Shown here one piece after another: positions 17,105 through 26,205 of a stretch of DNA of 64,000 nt; position 1 is the first letter of the stretch; each line of letters begins with the position of its first letter. The position numbers and the translations under genes are program-made. The notes beneath the pieces were generated by a model. That model worked only from the letters and a program-made list of their open reading frames with translations. It ran no database searches and was not told where the DNA came from. The stretch covers positions 1 to 64,000 of the forward strand of contig NZ_SAVB01000005.1 of assembly GCF_004022265.1 (NCBI RefSeq), in the 5' to 3' direction. The stretch is from Paenirhodobacter ferrireducens (GTDB lineage Bacteria; Pseudomonadota; Alphaproteobacteria; Rhodobacterales; Rhodobacteraceae).

Positions 17105-18058
17105 TCAGGCAAGCGCGTGGCGGGAGGAGGACGCAAAGCGTCCGGTGACATGCTGTTCGAGCTGGCGCTCGATATCGCCCAGAAGCGAGGAGGCGCCGAT
17201 GCGGAAGAGGGCGGGGGTGAGCCAGTCGCGCCCCATCTCCTCGCGCATCAGGATCTGCCAGGCGAGGGCGTCCTTGGCCGTGCGCAGCCCCCCCGCCGGC
17301 TTGAAGCCGATGCGGGCGCCGGTGCGCGCGCCATAGTCGCGCAGCGCCCGCACCATGGTGAGCGAGACCGGCAGGGTGGCGTTCACCGCCTCTTTCCCGG
17401 TCGAGGTCTTGATGAAATCGGCGCCCGCCTGCATCGCCACCATCGCGGCGCGATAGACATTGGCGAGCGAGCCAAGTTCGCCCGTCGCCAGGATCGCCTT
17501 CATGTGGGCGGCGCCCGAGGCCTCGCGCATCGCGGCGATCTCGTCGTAAAGCGCGGACCAGTCGGCGCGCAGCACATGGGCACGGGTGATGACGATGTCG
17601 ATCTCGGCGGCGCCTTCCTCGACGGCATAGCGGATCTCGGCCAGACGCAGCGGCAGCGGCATCAGCCCGGCGGGAAAGCCGGTCGCGACCGAGGCCACGG
17701 GGATGCCCGAGCCCGCGAGCGCGCGCACCGCGGCGCCGACCATCGTCGGATAGACGCAGACCGCGCCGGTCGTCAGCGCCTCGAGCCCCAGCCCCTCGAG
17801 GATGTGATCGGCGAGCGGGCGGCGGGCCTTGGCGCAGAGCCGCGCGACGCGCGCCTCGGTGTCGTCGCCCGCCAGCGTCGTCAGGTCGATGCAGCGGATG
17901 GCATTGACGAGCCAGGCCGCCTGCCACTCGCGCGTGAGACCGCGGCGCGCGGTCAGATCGGCGACGCGGGCCTCGGCGGCGGGGGTGTTGACGGCGACGT
18001 GCTCGAACCAGGACGGATCGAGCGGGGCGCCTGGATTGCGCGGATGGGTCTGGGTCAT
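17105..18058 (-). CDS. deoC: Deoxyribose-phosphate aldolase
   Basis: 317 residues. DeoC splits 2-deoxyribose 5-phosphate into acetaldehyde and glyceraldehyde 3-phosphate, in deoxynucleoside catabolism. Schiff-base chemistry residues are present: FIKTSTGKEAVNAT (reactive Lys) and GFKPAGGLRTAKDA (second Lys). CVYPTMVGAAV and AEIDIVITRAHVL cover the substrate pocket. At 317 residues with an N-terminal extension it matches the longer class of the family. The start ATG at 18058 has GGAG upstream. The stop codon overlaps the ribosome-binding site of the ALDH-like gene, which points to linked function. Other deo genes are not in the window. Confidence 0.95.
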   Translation of the reverse strand: MTQTHPRNPGAPLDPSWFEHVAVNTPAAEARVADLTARRGLTREWQAAWLVNAIRCIDLTTLAGDDTEARVARLCAKARRPLADHILEGLGLEALTTGAVCVYPTMVGAAVRALAGSGIPVASVATGFPAGLMPLPLRLAEIRYAVEEGAAEIDIVITRAHVLRADWSALYDEIAAMREASGAAHMKAILATGELGSLANVYRAAMVAMQAGADFIKTSTGKEAVNATLPVSLTMVRALRDYGARTGARIGFKPAGGLRTAKDALAWQILMREEMGRDWLTPALFRIGASSLLGDIERQLEQHVTGRFASSSRHALA

Positions 18059-18142
18059 CGGCTCCGCCGGGGTTGAGGGCGTTCGGGGGCGAGGCTAGCG
18101 AAGCGCGGGGCCGGCCGCAACGGGGGGCGTCGGACATGCGAA

Positions 18143-18166
18143 GGGCCCCGCGCGGTGGCGGGGCCC
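18143..18166 (-). terminator. GC-rich hairpin after grxD
   Basis: A 9-bp perfect stem (GGGCCCCGC/GCGGGGCCC) with a six-base loop lies 20 bases beyond the grxD stop on the minus strand. The tail (TTCGC) is not a T-run, so termination is likely but imperfectly supported. Confidence 0.5.
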
Positions 18167-18185
18167 CGAAACCTTGCGGTTGCGC

Positions 18186-18545
18186 TCAGGCGTTCGCGGC
18201 GCGGATCTGCTCGGCCGCATCCTTGTTGTAGGCGACGCCCTTGTCGTCGAAGAGCTTGTCGAGCTCGCCCGACAGCGTCATCTCGGTGACGATGTCGCAT
18301 CCGCCGACGAATTCGCCCTTGACGTAGAGCTGCGGAATCGTCGGCCAGTCGGAGAAGTCCTTGATGCCCTGGCGGATATCGGCATCGGCAAGGACGTTGA
18401 CGTCCTTGTAGGTGACGCCGAGATAGTTCAGCACCCCGGCGACGCGGCTGGAAAACCCGCATTGCGGCATTTCCTTGGTGCCCTTCATGTAGAGCACCAC
18501 GTCATTGCCTTCGATGTCAGCCTTGATCTGGTCGATTGCGGTCAT
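18186..18545 (-). CDS. grxD: Monothiol glutaredoxin, Grx4/GrxD family (CGFS)
   Basis: 119 residues. The CGFS active site is at 29-32 with KGTKEMPQ before it. [19 protein letters not shown] holds the cis-proline and glutathione-binding TIP motif. CGFS glutaredoxins bind a [2Fe-2S] cluster with glutathione and, paired with BolA, act in iron-sulfur delivery and iron sensing. The ATG at 18545 was chosen from the domain start and AGGA upstream. It begins four bases after the stop of a 42-residue ORF, which itself overlaps bolA, so bolA-orf42-grxD is one tightly coupled operon. The last residues ([10 protein letters not shown]) are a normal tail. Confidence 0.96.
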   Translation of the reverse strand: MTAIDQIKADIEGNDVVLYMKGTKEMPQCGFSSRVAGVLNYLGVTYKDVNVLADADIRQGIKDFSDWPTIPQLYVKGEFVGGCDIVTEMTLSGELDKLFDDKGVAYNKDAAEQIRAANA

Positions 18546-18549
18546 CTGA

Positions 18550-18678
18550 TTATTCCTTGGTTCGGGGTTCGCGCAGCCCTTTGAGGCCGAAACGGAAGAG
18601 GAGGGGGAGGGCGACAAGCAAGATCCAGACTAGATAGCTCAGCTCGGAAATTGCGCGTAGCCCCTCTGCGACGGTCAT
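18550..18678 (-). CDS. 42-residue single-span membrane protein between bolA and grxD
   Basis: A very short ORF with ATG at 18678 overlapping the bolA stop codon (ATGA) and TAA at 18552, four bases before the grxD ATG. The peptide starts [15 protein letters not shown], has one hydrophobic span at ~15-29 ([15 protein letters not shown]) and ends in a basic tail ([12 protein letters not shown]). The tight overlap on both sides, a clean membrane helix with positive residues after it, and the fact that the grxD ribosome-binding site lies inside it all favour a real gene. I know no function for it. A role in membrane tethering of the BolA-Grx pair is speculation. Confidence 0.65.
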   Translation of the reverse strand: MTVAEGLRAISELSYLVWILLVALPLLFRFGLKGLREPRTKE

Positions 18679-18914
18679 TCGGCCTTGGTGGTGAGGGCGA
18701 GAGCGTGGAGCGGCGCGTTCGGCCCGTCCATCGCCCCTTTCAGCGCGGCGAAGACGGCACGTTGCTGCTGCACGCGGTTCATGCCCTTGAACGAGGCGTC
18801 GATGACCTCGGCCGCCCAGTGATTGCCGTCACCGGCCAGGTCGGTGATGGTGATCTTCGCGTCGGGGAACCCGTCGCGGATCAGGGCTTCGATGTCCTTG
18901 GCTTCCATCGGCAT
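18675..18914 (-). CDS. bolA: BolA family protein
   Basis: 79 residues, a complete BolA domain with the stretch DGNHWAAEVIDASFKGMNRVQQQR. His32 and the invariant C-terminal His70 (NAPLHALAL) are candidate ligands for the shared BolA-glutaredoxin [2Fe-2S] cluster. BolA-Grx4 complexes act in iron regulation and cluster trafficking. The ATG at 18914 follows GAGGAG; a second ATG two codons later is possible. It is first in the bolA-orf42-grxD operon, and a promoter-like sequence lies just upstream. Confidence 0.94.
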   Translation of the reverse strand: MPMEAKDIEALIRDGFPDAKITITDLAGDGNHWAAEVIDASFKGMNRVQQQRAVFAALKGAMDGPNAPLHALALTTKAE

Positions 18915-18938
18915 GTGGCACTCCTCGTCCTTTGCCCC

Positions 18939-18967
18939 AATCTAGGCCGGCCCGGGAGGGGGGGCAA
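18939..18967 (-). promoter_or_regulatory. Candidate sigma-70-type promoter for bolA
   Basis: On the minus strand TTGCCC (18962-18967) and TAGATT (18939-18944) are separated by exactly 17 bases, giving 4 of 6 matches to each consensus hexamer. Transcription would start about 18 bases before the bolA ATG. Confidence 0.4.
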
Positions 18968-19034
18968 GGGGCCGCCCGCGGGTGCGTTGGGCGGGGGCCT
19001 CCGGCGGGCGGATTTGAACAAGGAAAAGCGGCAT

Positions 19035-19062
19035 GAAAAAAGGGCCGGAAGGCCGGCCCTTT
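19035..19062 (-). terminator. Rho-independent terminator of purL
   Basis: On the minus strand a GGGCCGG/CCGGCCC stem with a four-base loop is followed by TTTTTT, 26 bases after the purL stop. This is a textbook intrinsic terminator. Confidence 0.9.
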
Positions 19063-19087
19063 CCTGATCATGTTCCGGGCGTCCGTC

Positions 19088-21250
19088 TCAGTCGCCGATC
19101 GCGGCGGCGAAGGCGCTGCGGTAGAGCGCCGAGAGCTCGGCGAGCGGGGCGCTGTCGGTGCCAAGGGTCACTGCGGTGCCGCCGAAGCGGCCGACACGGG
19201 CGAGCGGCACGCCCGCGGCCTTGGCGGCCGCTTCCAGCGCGGCGGCGCCGGTCGCGTCACAGGCGACGAGATAGCGCGCCTGATCCTCGCCGAAGAGCTG
19301 GGCGATCTCGCCCACGTCCAGCGTCACGCCAAGGCCCGCGCCTTCGGCCATCTCGAAGGCGGCAAGCGCCAGCCCGCCATCGGCGAGGTCGGTCGCGGCC
19401 TTGAGAGCGGCACGGTTCGTGCGCAGGAATTCGCCGTTGCGGCGCTCGGCCGCCAGATCGACAGGCGGCGCGTCGCCGGTCTCGAGCCCGAAGGCCTCGA
19501 GCGCCAGCGCCGACTGGCCAAGGTGCCCCGCGGTCTCGCCGATCACCAGCGCGATGTCGCCCTCGGCAGGCAGGCCGGCAATCATCTCGTCGAGCGATTT
19601 CAGCAGGCCCACGGCGCCGATCGTCGGCGTCGGCAGGATGCCCGAGCCGTCGGTCTCGTTGTAGAGCGAGACGTTGCCCGACACGATCGGGAAGTCGAGT
19701 GCGCGGCAGGCCTCGCCGATGCCTTTGATCGCGCCGACGAACTGGCCCATGATCTCGGGCTTCTCGGGGTTGCCGAAGTTCAGGTTGTCGGTGGTGGCGA
19801 GCGGCAGGGCGCCGGCGGCGGTGAGGTTGCGATAGGCTTCGGCCACCGCCTGCTTGCCGCCCTCGAACGGGTTCGCCTTGACGTAGCGCGGAGTCACGTC
19901 CGAGGTGAAGGCGATCGCCTTGTCGGTGCCATGCACGCGCACGACGCCGGCGCCAAGGCCCGGACGGCGCACGGTGTCGCCCATCACCTGGGTGTCATAC
20001 TGCTCGAAGACCCAGTCCTTCGCGGCATAGTTCGGCGAGCCGATCAGCGCCTTCAGCGCGGCGATCGGCGCAATCGCCGGCAGCGGCGCCATCGCGGCGG
20101 GGGCGGGGGGCTCGATCCACGGGCGGTCGTATTCGGGCGCCGAGGAGGACAGTTTCGACAGCGGCAGGTCGGCCTTCACGTCGTTGCCGTGCAGGATCAG
20201 GAAGCGGTCCTCGGCGATGGTCTCGCCGACCACGGCGAAGTCGAGGTCCCATTTCGCGAAGATCGCGCGGGCCTCGTCCTGCTTCTCGGGATGCAGCACC
20301 ATCAGCATGCGTTCCTGAGATTCCGACAGCATCATCTCGTAGGCGGTCATCGCGGTCTCGCGCTGCGGCACGGCGTCGAGCACCAGCTTGATGCCGAGCC
20401 CGCCCTTGTCGCCCATCTCGACCGCCGAGCAGGTCAGACCCGCCGCGCCCATGTCCTGGATCGAGATCACCGCGTCGGTCTGCATCAGCTCCATGCAGGC
20501 CTCCATCAGGCATTTCTCGGTGAAGGGGTCGCCGACCTGGACGGTGGGGCGCTTCTCCTCGATCGTGTCGTCGAATTCGGCCGAGGCCATGGTGGCGCCG
20601 CCGACGCCGTCCCGGCCGGTCTTGGCACCGACATAGACGACGGGCATGCCCACGCCCGAGGCGGCGCAATAGAAGATGCGGTCGGTGTCGGCGAGGCCCG
20701 CGGCGAAGGCGTTGACCAGGCAGTTGCCGTTGTAGGAGGGGTGGAAGCGCACTTCGCCGCCCACGTTCGGCACGCCGAAGCAGTTGCCGTAATGGCCGAT
20801 GCCCTCGACCACGCCCTTCACCAGCTGCGCGGTCTTCGGATGCGCGGGCACGCCGAAGGACAGGCTGTCCATCGCCGCGATCGGGCGTGCGCCCATGGTG
20901 AAGACGTCACGCAGGATGCCGCCGACGCCGGTCGCCGCGCCCTGATGCGGCTCGATGTAGGACGGGTGGTTGTGGCTCTCCATCTTGAAGATCACCGCCT
21001 GACCGTCGCCGATGTCGACGACGCCCGCGTTCTCGCCCGGGCCGCAGATCACCTGCGGGCCCTCGGTGGGCAGGGTGCGCAGCCATTTCTTCGAGGATTT
21101 GTAGGAGCAGTGCTCGTTCCACATCGCCGAGAAGATGCCGAGCTCGGTGAAGGAGGGCTCGCGGCCGATGATCTCGAGGATGCGCTGATATTCGTCGGGC
21201 TTCAGGCCATGGGCGGCGACGATTTCGGGGGTGATCTGCGGCTCGGTCAT
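19088..21250 (-). CDS. purL: Phosphoribosylformylglycinamidine synthase, PurL subunit (small form)
   Basis: 720 residues, the length of the small PurL that works with separate PurQ and PurS. PurL converts formylglycinamide ribotide to the amidine with ATP and ammonia from PurQ, in purine synthesis. Motifs: [15 protein letters not shown] near the N-terminus, [20 protein letters not shown] (nucleotide and substrate binding), [25 protein letters not shown], and the second-half repeat [16 protein letters not shown] and [12 protein letters not shown]. The ATG at 21250 has GGAGGA upstream. purQ and purS are not in the window. A strong terminator follows. Confidence 0.97.
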   Translation of the reverse strand: MTEPQITPEIVAAHGLKPDEYQRILEIIGREPSFTELGIFSAMWNEHCSYKSSKKWLRTLPTEGPQVICGPGENAGVVDIGDGQAVIFKMESHNHPSYIEPHQGAATGVGGILRDVFTMGARPIAAMDSLSFGVPAHPKTAQLVKGVVEGIGHYGNCFGVPNVGGEVRFHPSYNGNCLVNAFAAGLADTDRIFYCAASGVGMPVVYVGAKTGRDGVGGATMASAEFDDTIEEKRPTVQVGDPFTEKCLMEACMELMQTDAVISIQDMGAAGLTCSAVEMGDKGGLGIKLVLDAVPQRETAMTAYEMMLSESQERMLMVLHPEKQDEARAIFAKWDLDFAVVGETIAEDRFLILHGNDVKADLPLSKLSSSAPEYDRPWIEPPAPAAMAPLPAIAPIAALKALIGSPNYAAKDWVFEQYDTQVMGDTVRRPGLGAGVVRVHGTDKAIAFTSDVTPRYVKANPFEGGKQAVAEAYRNLTAAGALPLATTDNLNFGNPEKPEIMGQFVGAIKGIGEACRALDFPIVSGNVSLYNETDGSGILPTPTIGAVGLLKSLDEMIAGLPAEGDIALVIGETAGHLGQSALALEAFGLETGDAPPVDLAAERRNGEFLRTNRAALKAATDLADGGLALAAFEMAEGAGLGVTLDVGEIAQLFGEDQARYLVACDATGAAALEAAAKAAGVPLARVGRFGGTAVTLGTDSAPLAELSALYRSAFAAAIGD

Positions 21251-21535
21251 CAATGTCCTCCGGGATGCGGGGCGGGCGGCTTTGCGCATCCCATAAGCCA
21301 TGTGGCCTTGCGGGGAAAGGGGCTGCGCATGCGAAAAGGGCCGGCGCGGCGGCGCGGATCGGAGCCGCGCCCCGAGCTGGCTTGGCCGGTTTGGAGGCGT
21401 CCTGTGGAGCGGCCCCGGTTTTCGCCGCGGCGTCCGCCGGCCTTCCGGCCCTGCGCATCCGGGCGCTGGCGTCCGGCCCGCCGCGGCGGCGGATGCAAAA
21501 CGGGGGGGATTCGCCGGGCGCGGGAGCATAGGGCC
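21251..21535. other. GC-rich intergenic stretch upstream of purL
   Basis: Very GC-rich with several short inverted repeats (for example GCCGCGGCG and GGCGCGGCGGCGCG). Long open frames cross it, but they read as low-complexity Arg/Pro/Ala sequence without start signals or family motifs. The purL promoter should lie here, but no convincing hexamer pair was found. No riboswitch was recognised. Confidence 0.4.
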
Positions 21536-21564
21536 AAAAAAAAGGCCGAGACAAAGTCTCGGCC
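21536..21564 (-). terminator. Strong rho-independent terminator (3' end of candidate sRNA)
   Basis: Minus strand: stem GGCCGAGAC/GTCTCGGCC with a three-base loop, followed by eight Ts. It lies 210 bases beyond the LysR stop, too far to be merely that gene's terminator, and fits an independent RNA. Confidence 0.93.
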
Positions 21565-21619
21565 GTAGTCCAACAGGGAGGTAGAAGGTGATGAGAGTTT
21601 CCTCGTATCATCCCCTTCT
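21536..21619 (-). ncRNA. Candidate trans-acting small RNA with anti-Shine-Dalgarno motif
   Basis: On the minus strand a promoter-like pair (TTGAAC, 17 bases, TAAATC) would start a transcript near 21619. It runs through a hairpin with a GAAA tetraloop (TGATACGAG-GAAA-CTCTCATCA), an unpaired pyrimidine-rich stretch containing ACCTCCCTG (complementary to ribosome-binding sites), and a perfect terminator (21536-21564: 9-bp stem then eight or nine Ts). The total is about 84 bases with no credible ORF. This architecture is that of alphaproteobacterial trans-acting sRNAs such as the alpha-r14/NfeR/StsR group; membership is a guess. It lies downstream of the LysR gene on the same strand. Confidence 0.6.
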
Positions 21620-21625
21620 GCGCCT

Positions 21626-21654
21626 GATTTATGTGCAGAGTTGAAACGGTTCAA
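21626..21654 (-). promoter_or_regulatory. Promoter-like sequence for the candidate sRNA
   Basis: TTGAAC (21649-21654, minus strand) and TAAATC (21626-21631) are 17 bases apart. The upstream hexamer is embedded in CCTTGAAC, which also resembles the -35 element of heat-shock (RpoH) promoters, and in a TTGAA-ACGG-TTCAA inverted repeat. Confidence 0.45.
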
Positions 21655-21774
21655 GGAGAATTACGCTGCACCTGCAACATGCCCGCCATGCGTTGCGGTA
21701 ATGCCTCAGTGCAACCTCCGGTTGAGGTCTCGTGTTGCATGTCTTTCACGGTGTGAACAGGCCCGGTCAGGGGC

Positions 21775-22692
21775 TCAGTCGAGGGAGGGCTCGCCGGTCT
21801 GCTGGCGGCGGTAGGCGATGATCTCTTCCTGCACGAAGTCGCGGAAGGCGGTGACGCGGCGCGACTGGCGCAGTTCCTCGGGGTAGGCGAGGAAGACCGG
21901 GACCTCGACCGACTCGATCTCGGGCAGGACGCGCTCGATCTCGGGGAAGTCGACGGTCAGGTAATCGGGCAGGATGCCGATGCCGATGTGGTTCAGCACG
22001 CCCTGCAGCACGCCGAAATAGCTGTTCACCGTCAGCATCGAATGCACGTCCTGCGCCATCACCATATGGGCAAGCTGTGCGCCGGCATGCACCTGCGGCG
22101 TCGCCGGGTTCTGGCAGATCAGCCGGTGGCGCTCGAGATCGGCGAGGCTTTCGGGCCGGCCCACGGCGTCGAGATAGGTGGGCGTCGCGTAAAGCCGCAT
22201 CCGCAGCGTCAGCAGCCGCTTGCGTACCAGATCGGCCTGCGAGGGCTCCTTCATCCGGATCGCCACGTCGGCCTCGCGCATCGGCAGGTCGAGCACACGC
22301 TCCTCGAGCAGCAGATCGATCTTCAGTTCGGGATAGCGTTCATAGAGCTTCGACAGCCGCGGCGTCAGCCACAGCGTGCCGAAGCCGACGGTGGTCGTCA
22401 CCTTCAGCTCGCCGAAGACCTCTTCCTCGCTGTCGCGGATGCGCGCGGCGGCGGAATCGAGCTTCTTCGCCATGGTCGAGGTCGCCTCGAACAGCAACTC
22501 GCCCTGTTCGGTCAGAATCAGGCCGCGGGCGTGGCGGTGGAAGAGGGTGGTGCCAAGCGCATCCTCGAGCGCGCGGATCTGCCGCGACACGGCCGATTGC
22601 GACAGATGCAGCGCGTCGCCGGCATGGGTCAGCGAGCCGGCATCGGCCACCGCGTGGAAGATTCGCAATTTGTCCCAGTCCATGCCACTCAT
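21775..22692 (-). CDS. LysR-family transcriptional regulator
   Basis: 305 residues. The N-terminal winged helix-turn-helix is MDWDKLRIFHAVADAGSLTH through HLSQSAVSRQIRALEDALGT, and the effector domain spans ~95-295. Conserved features EELRQSRRVTAFRDFVQEEI and GIGILPDYL place it in the LysR superfamily. The effector is unknown. The ATG at 22692 (MSGMDW) or the one at 22683 is the start; neither has a strong ribosome-binding site. It diverges from murI across 293 bases and is followed on the same strand by a candidate sRNA. Confidence 0.9.
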   Translation of the reverse strand: MSGMDWDKLRIFHAVADAGSLTHAGDALHLSQSAVSRQIRALEDALGTTLFHRHARGLILTEQGELLFEATSTMAKKLDSAAARIRDSEEEVFGELKVTTTVGFGTLWLTPRLSKLYERYPELKIDLLLEERVLDLPMREADVAIRMKEPSQADLVRKRLLTLRMRLYATPTYLDAVGRPESLADLERHRLICQNPATPQVHAGAQLAHMVMAQDVHSMLTVNSYFGVLQGVLNHIGIGILPDYLTVDFPEIERVLPEIESVEVPVFLAYPEELRQSRRVTAFRDFVQEEIIAYRRQQTGEPSLD

Positions 22693-22985
22693 AATCGGTC
22701 TTTCGGCCTCTTGTTGCAGTCTTCCTGCATATAGGGATCGCACCCCGTTGCCAAACCCGTTCACGCTGAAAAACGCCGGTCCGGCGCACCGATTTCCGGC
22801 TTTTGGCGCGAAGATGCCGCATCCCGGCGGAAGCCCGCCCAAGGGGGAGGCAGGGTGGGGCCGGCACCGGGCTTGCAGGATGGCGGGGGCAAGATGCGAT
22901 TTCGGCTTTCCCTCCGGTCGGTCGCGGGACTAGAAGAGGCAACCCCCGCCCGGTCCGGCGGGGCGCTCTGGCGTGGGAGGGAGCA

Positions 22986-23798
22986 ATGGCGGTTGGGGTT
23001 TTCGACAGCGGTCTCGGCGGGTTGACTGTCTACGAGGCGATCTCGCGCAAGCTGCCTGATCTGGCCCTCGTCTATTACGGCGACAACGCCAACGCGCCCT
23101 ATGGGGTGCGCGACGCCGACGACATCTTCAACCTGACCTGCAAGGGCGTCGAGCGGCTGTGGAACGAGGGCTGCGACCTTGTCATCCTCGCCTGCAACAC
23201 CGCCTCGGCCGCGGCGCTGAAGCGGATGCAGGAGACCTGGATCCCGAAGGACAAGCGCGTTCTGGGCGTCTTCGTGCCGATGATCGAGGCGCTGACCGAA
23301 CGCAAGTGGGGCGATAACTCGCCGCCGCATGAGGTCGCGGTGAAGCATGTCGCGCTGTTCGCCACGCCCGCGACGGTGGCGAGCCGCGCTTTCCAGCGCG
23401 AGTTGGCGTTCCGCGCGATCGGTGTCGACGTCGAGGCCCAGCCCTGCGGCGGCGTGGTCGACGCGATCGAGACCGGCGACGAGATCCTCGCCGAGGCGCT
23501 GGTGAAATCGCATGTCGAGGCGCTGAAGCGGCGGATGCCGCATCCCGAGGCGGCGATCCTCGGCTGCACCCATTACCCGCTGATGCAAAAGACCTTCCAG
23601 GAGGCGCTCGGGCCGCAGGTGAAGGTCTATTCGCAGGCGAATCTGGTGGCCGACAGCCTCGAGGATTACCTTGAGCGCCGGCCGGAATTCCTGGGCAAGG
23701 GCACGGTGTCGAAGTTCCTGACCACCGGCGACCCCGCCTCGGTCTCGGTGCATGCGACGCAGTTCCTGCGCCACGAGATCCGGTTCGAGGCGGCCTGA
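22986..23798 (+). CDS. murI: Glutamate racemase
   Basis: 270 residues. MurI makes D-glutamate for peptidoglycan by a two-base mechanism. Both catalytic cysteines are present, in LACNTAS (Cys70) and LGCTHYP (Cys194), and the N-terminal [14 protein letters not shown] is typical. The ATG at 22986 follows GGGAGGGAG. The upstream frame is open but carries no family sequence. It appears to be monocistronic, between a divergent LysR gene and a convergent DUF805 gene 30 bases downstream. Confidence 0.96.
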   Translation: MAVGVFDSGLGGLTVYEAISRKLPDLALVYYGDNANAPYGVRDADDIFNLTCKGVERLWNEGCDLVILACNTASAAALKRMQETWIPKDKRVLGVFVPMIEALTERKWGDNSPPHEVAVKHVALFATPATVASRAFQRELAFRAIGVDVEAQPCGGVVDAIETGDEILAEALVKSHVEALKRRMPHPEAAILGCTHYPLMQKTFQEALGPQVKVYSQANLVADSLEDYLERRPEFLGKGTVSKFLTTGDPASVSVHATQFLRHEIRFEAA

Positions 23799-23828
23799 GC
23801 CGCCCCGACGCTGTTCTGGCCGCGGGGC

Positions 23829-24560
23829 TCAGCCGAAACGGTTCGGCCCGCGCGTGCCGCGTTGCACCATGAAGACCAGCATCGCGATCGCATAGGCGAA
23901 GATCGCGATCCCGAAGATTGCGAGCAGCCCGAGCCCGGTGGTTTCCGAGGCGCCGGCCTGCGAAGTGATGGCGGCGAAGACGCCGATCGCCAGCCCGAGG
24001 CCGATCATCGCGAGGTAGAAGCCCCCGACCCACCAGCCGGACCGGTCGGTGTCATGCAGCCGCCGCACCGTCACCGCGAGCGAGGGCAGGAAGGTCGTGA
24101 GCCCGAACAGCCCCGAGATCGCCGCGCCATCATTGCCCATGGCGGCTTCGAGCACGCCGCCGACGGCGCTGCCGAGCGTGGTGAAGAGGGTGAACCACCA
24201 ATATTCCGAACGGCTCGCCCGGCCCTTGAAGGTGATGTATTTCGTGAAGCAGACCTTGATCGCCTCGCCGAAGCTGCGGCGGGGCGCGCCCGGATAAAGC
24301 CCGTCCGGGCCGATCCCGGTCGCGCCTGTGCGCAGGCCCTGCGCCATGCGCTGCGTGCCAAAGCCGGTCGCGCCCGCGGGCAGCGGCGGCGGGGCGCCGA
24401 AGTCGAAATGTGCCGAGGCGGGGTCCCAGTTCGTCATCCCCTCGCTCCACACCAGCGTGTCGGCGCGCAGCCGGCCGGCGCGGATCAGATCGGCCATCGT
24501 CTCGGCGCTCACCGGCCCGTGGCTTTCCCCCTGCCAGGCGTAATGCCAGTCTTTCGTCAT
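23829..24560 (-). CDS. GYF_2-DUF805 membrane protein
   Basis: 243 residues. Residues ~4-50 are a GYF_2 domain (DWHYAWQGESHGPVSAETM ... LVWSEGMTNW), a fold that binds short peptides or partner proteins. After a flexible linker, ~100-240 is a DUF805 membrane domain (FKGRASRSEYWWFTLF and TVRRLHDTDRSGWW) with four hydrophobic spans. Its function is unknown. AGGGAA precedes the ATG at 24560. It diverges from argC with ~100 bases between them and converges on murI. Confidence 0.88.
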   Translation of the reverse strand: MTKDWHYAWQGESHGPVSAETMADLIRAGRLRADTLVWSEGMTNWDPASAHFDFGAPPPLPAGATGFGTQRMAQGLRTGATGIGPDGLYPGAPRRSFGEAIKVCFTKYITFKGRASRSEYWWFTLFTTLGSAVGGVLEAAMGNDGAAISGLFGLTTFLPSLAVTVRRLHDTDRSGWWVGGFYLAMIGLGLAIGVFAAITSQAGASETTGLGLLAIFGIAIFAYAIAMLVFMVQRGTRGPNRFG

Positions 24561-24662
24561 GCAATTCCCTTCCGGCCGTTCAAATTCTGCGTGGGTGGTA
24601 AACATCGCTTGCGCGGGACTTTAGGCTGAGGCAGGACAGGCCGACAAGTCGCGGAGATTGCC

Positions 24663-25691
24663 ATGACCCAGAATATCGCCATCCTCGGCGCCTCGGGCTA
24701 CACCGGTGCCGAACTCGCCCGGATCATCGCCACCCATCCCTCGATGCGCATCACCGCGCTCTCGGGCGACCGCAAGGCGGGGATGAGCATGGGCGAGGTC
24801 TTCCCGCATCTGCGCCACATGAACCTGCCCGATCTGGTGAAGATCGAGGAGATCGACTTCTCGACCATCGATCTGGCCTTCTGCGCGCTGCCGCATGCGA
24901 CCAGCCAGGCGGTGATCAAGGAGCTGCCGCGCGATCTGAAGGTGGTCGACCTGTCCGCCGATTTCCGGCTGCGCGACCCGGCCGAATACGAGAAATGGTA
25001 TGGCAAGCCGCATGCGGCGGTCGAGCTGCAGAAAGAGGCCGTCTATGGCCTGACCGAGTTCTACCGCGACGAGATCCGCACCGCGCGGCTCTGCGCCGGC
25101 ACCGGCTGCAACGCGGCGGCCGGGCAATATGCGCTGCGCCCGCTGATCGAGGCGGGGGTGATCGACCTCGACGAGATCATCATCGACCTGAAGGCGGGCG
25201 TTTCGGGCGCTGGCCGCTCGCTCAAGGAAAACCTGCTGCATGCCGAGCTGTCGGGCGGCACCATGCCCTATTCGGCTGGCGGCAAGCACCGCCACTTGGG
25301 CGAGTTCGATCAGGAATTCTCGAAGATCGCCGGGCGCGACGTGCGGGTGCAGTTCACCCCCCATCTGATGCCCTTCAACCGCGGCATCCTCGCCACCGTC
25401 TATGTCCGCGGCGAGCCGCAGGCGATCTATGACGCGATGTCGCGCCGTTATGCCGATGAAGTGTTCCTCGAAGTGCTACCTTTTGGCACACTGCCTTCGA
25501 CTCGATCCATCGCCGGCTCGAACTATGTTCATGTCGGTGTGGTCGGCGACCGCCTTCCCGGCCGCGCGCTGGTGATGGTGGCGCTCGACAACCTGTGCAA
25601 GGGCTCCTCGGGGCAGGCGATCCAGAACGCCAACCTGATGCTGGGGCTCGAGGAGACGGCTGGGCTGATGCTGGCCCCTGTGTTCCCTTGA
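24663..25691 (+). CDS. argC: N-acetyl-gamma-glutamyl-phosphate reductase
   Basis: 342 residues. ArgC reduces N-acetylglutamyl phosphate to the semialdehyde with NADPH in arginine synthesis. It has the Rossmann start [15 protein letters not shown], then CALPHATSQ, the [10 protein letters not shown] motif, the catalytic cysteine in GTGCNAAAG (Cys149), and [15 protein letters not shown] with the histidine-containing [14 protein letters not shown]. The length is standard. GGAGATTGCC precedes the ATG. ccmE follows on the same strand after 64 bases. Other arg synthesis genes are not nearby, while arginase lies 1.7 kb downstream on the other strand. Confidence 0.96.
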   Translation: MTQNIAILGASGYTGAELARIIATHPSMRITALSGDRKAGMSMGEVFPHLRHMNLPDLVKIEEIDFSTIDLAFCALPHATSQAVIKELPRDLKVVDLSADFRLRDPAEYEKWYGKPHAAVELQKEAVYGLTEFYRDEIRTARLCAGTGCNAAAGQYALRPLIEAGVIDLDEIIIDLKAGVSGAGRSLKENLLHAELSGGTMPYSAGGKHRHLGEFDQEFSKIAGRDVRVQFTPHLMPFNRGILATVYVRGEPQAIYDAMSRRYADEVFLEVLPFGTLPSTRSIAGSNYVHVGVVGDRLPGRALVMVALDNLCKGSSGQAIQNANLMLGLEETAGLMLAPVFP

Positions 25692-25755
25692 TCGAGGTCA
25701 AGGCGGCGCGGGGCGTTTGGTCCGAGAACGCGCCGACACGGCGAAGGAGACGCGG

Positions 25756-26205
25756 ATGAAGAGCCTGAAGAAGAAGCGCCGGATCCAGGTGCTGGTGGTC
25801 GCGGCGCTGGCGCTGCTGATCTCGACGGCGATGATCGGTTACGCGATGCGCGACGGGATCAACTTCTTCCGCGCGCCCTCGCAGCTGGCCGAGAACCCGC
25901 CGAAACCGGGCGAGACCTTCCGCCTCGGCGGGCTGGTCGAGACCGGCACGCTCACCCGCGGCCAGGGCGAGACCGTCACCTTCAGCGTCACCGATGGCGG
26001 CGCCTCGGTGCCGGTGCGCTTCACCGGCGTGCTGCCCGACCTCTTCAAGGAGGGACAGGGGATGATCGGCACCGGCAAGATGGAGGACGGCACCTTCGTC
26101 GCCTCCGAGATTCTCGCCAAGCATGACGAGAACTACATGCCGAAGGAAGTGATCGAGGCGCTGAAGGAACAGGGCGTCTACGAGCCGCCGAAGCCCAATT
26201 CCTGA
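25756..26205 (+). CDS. ccmE: Cytochrome c maturation heme chaperone CcmE
   Basis: 149 residues. CcmE is a periplasm-facing, membrane-anchored chaperone that binds heme covalently and hands it to apocytochrome c. It has a basic N-terminus (MKSLKKKRR), one membrane helix at ~10-30, an OB-fold, and the heme-binding histidine in LAKHDENY (His123, with Tyr127). AAGGAG precedes the ATG at 25756. ccmF, often the next gene, does not follow; instead a phage-type endolysin gene starts 67 bases downstream, so the rest of the ccm set is elsewhere. Confidence 0.96.
   Translation: MKSLKKKRRIQVLVVAALALLISTAMIGYAMRDGINFFRAPSQLAENPPKPGETFRLGGLVETGTLTRGQGETVTFSVTDGGASVPVRFTGVLPDLFKEGQGMIGTGKMEDGTFVASEILAKHDENYMPKEVIEALKEQGVYEPPKPNS

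Noticed and set aside
21590-21646. Plus-strand mini-ORF with a perfect Shine-Dalgarno sequence (GGGAGGTAGAAGGTG before ATG)
   Set aside because: The apparent ribosome-binding site is the complement of the anti-Shine-Dalgarno motif of the candidate sRNA on the other strand, and the peptide is only about 17 residues with no downstream gene to couple to.
21651-21740. 29-residue ORF on the minus strand between the LysR gene and the candidate sRNA
   Set aside because: Weak initiation site, no membrane or domain character, and it overlaps the sRNA promoter.
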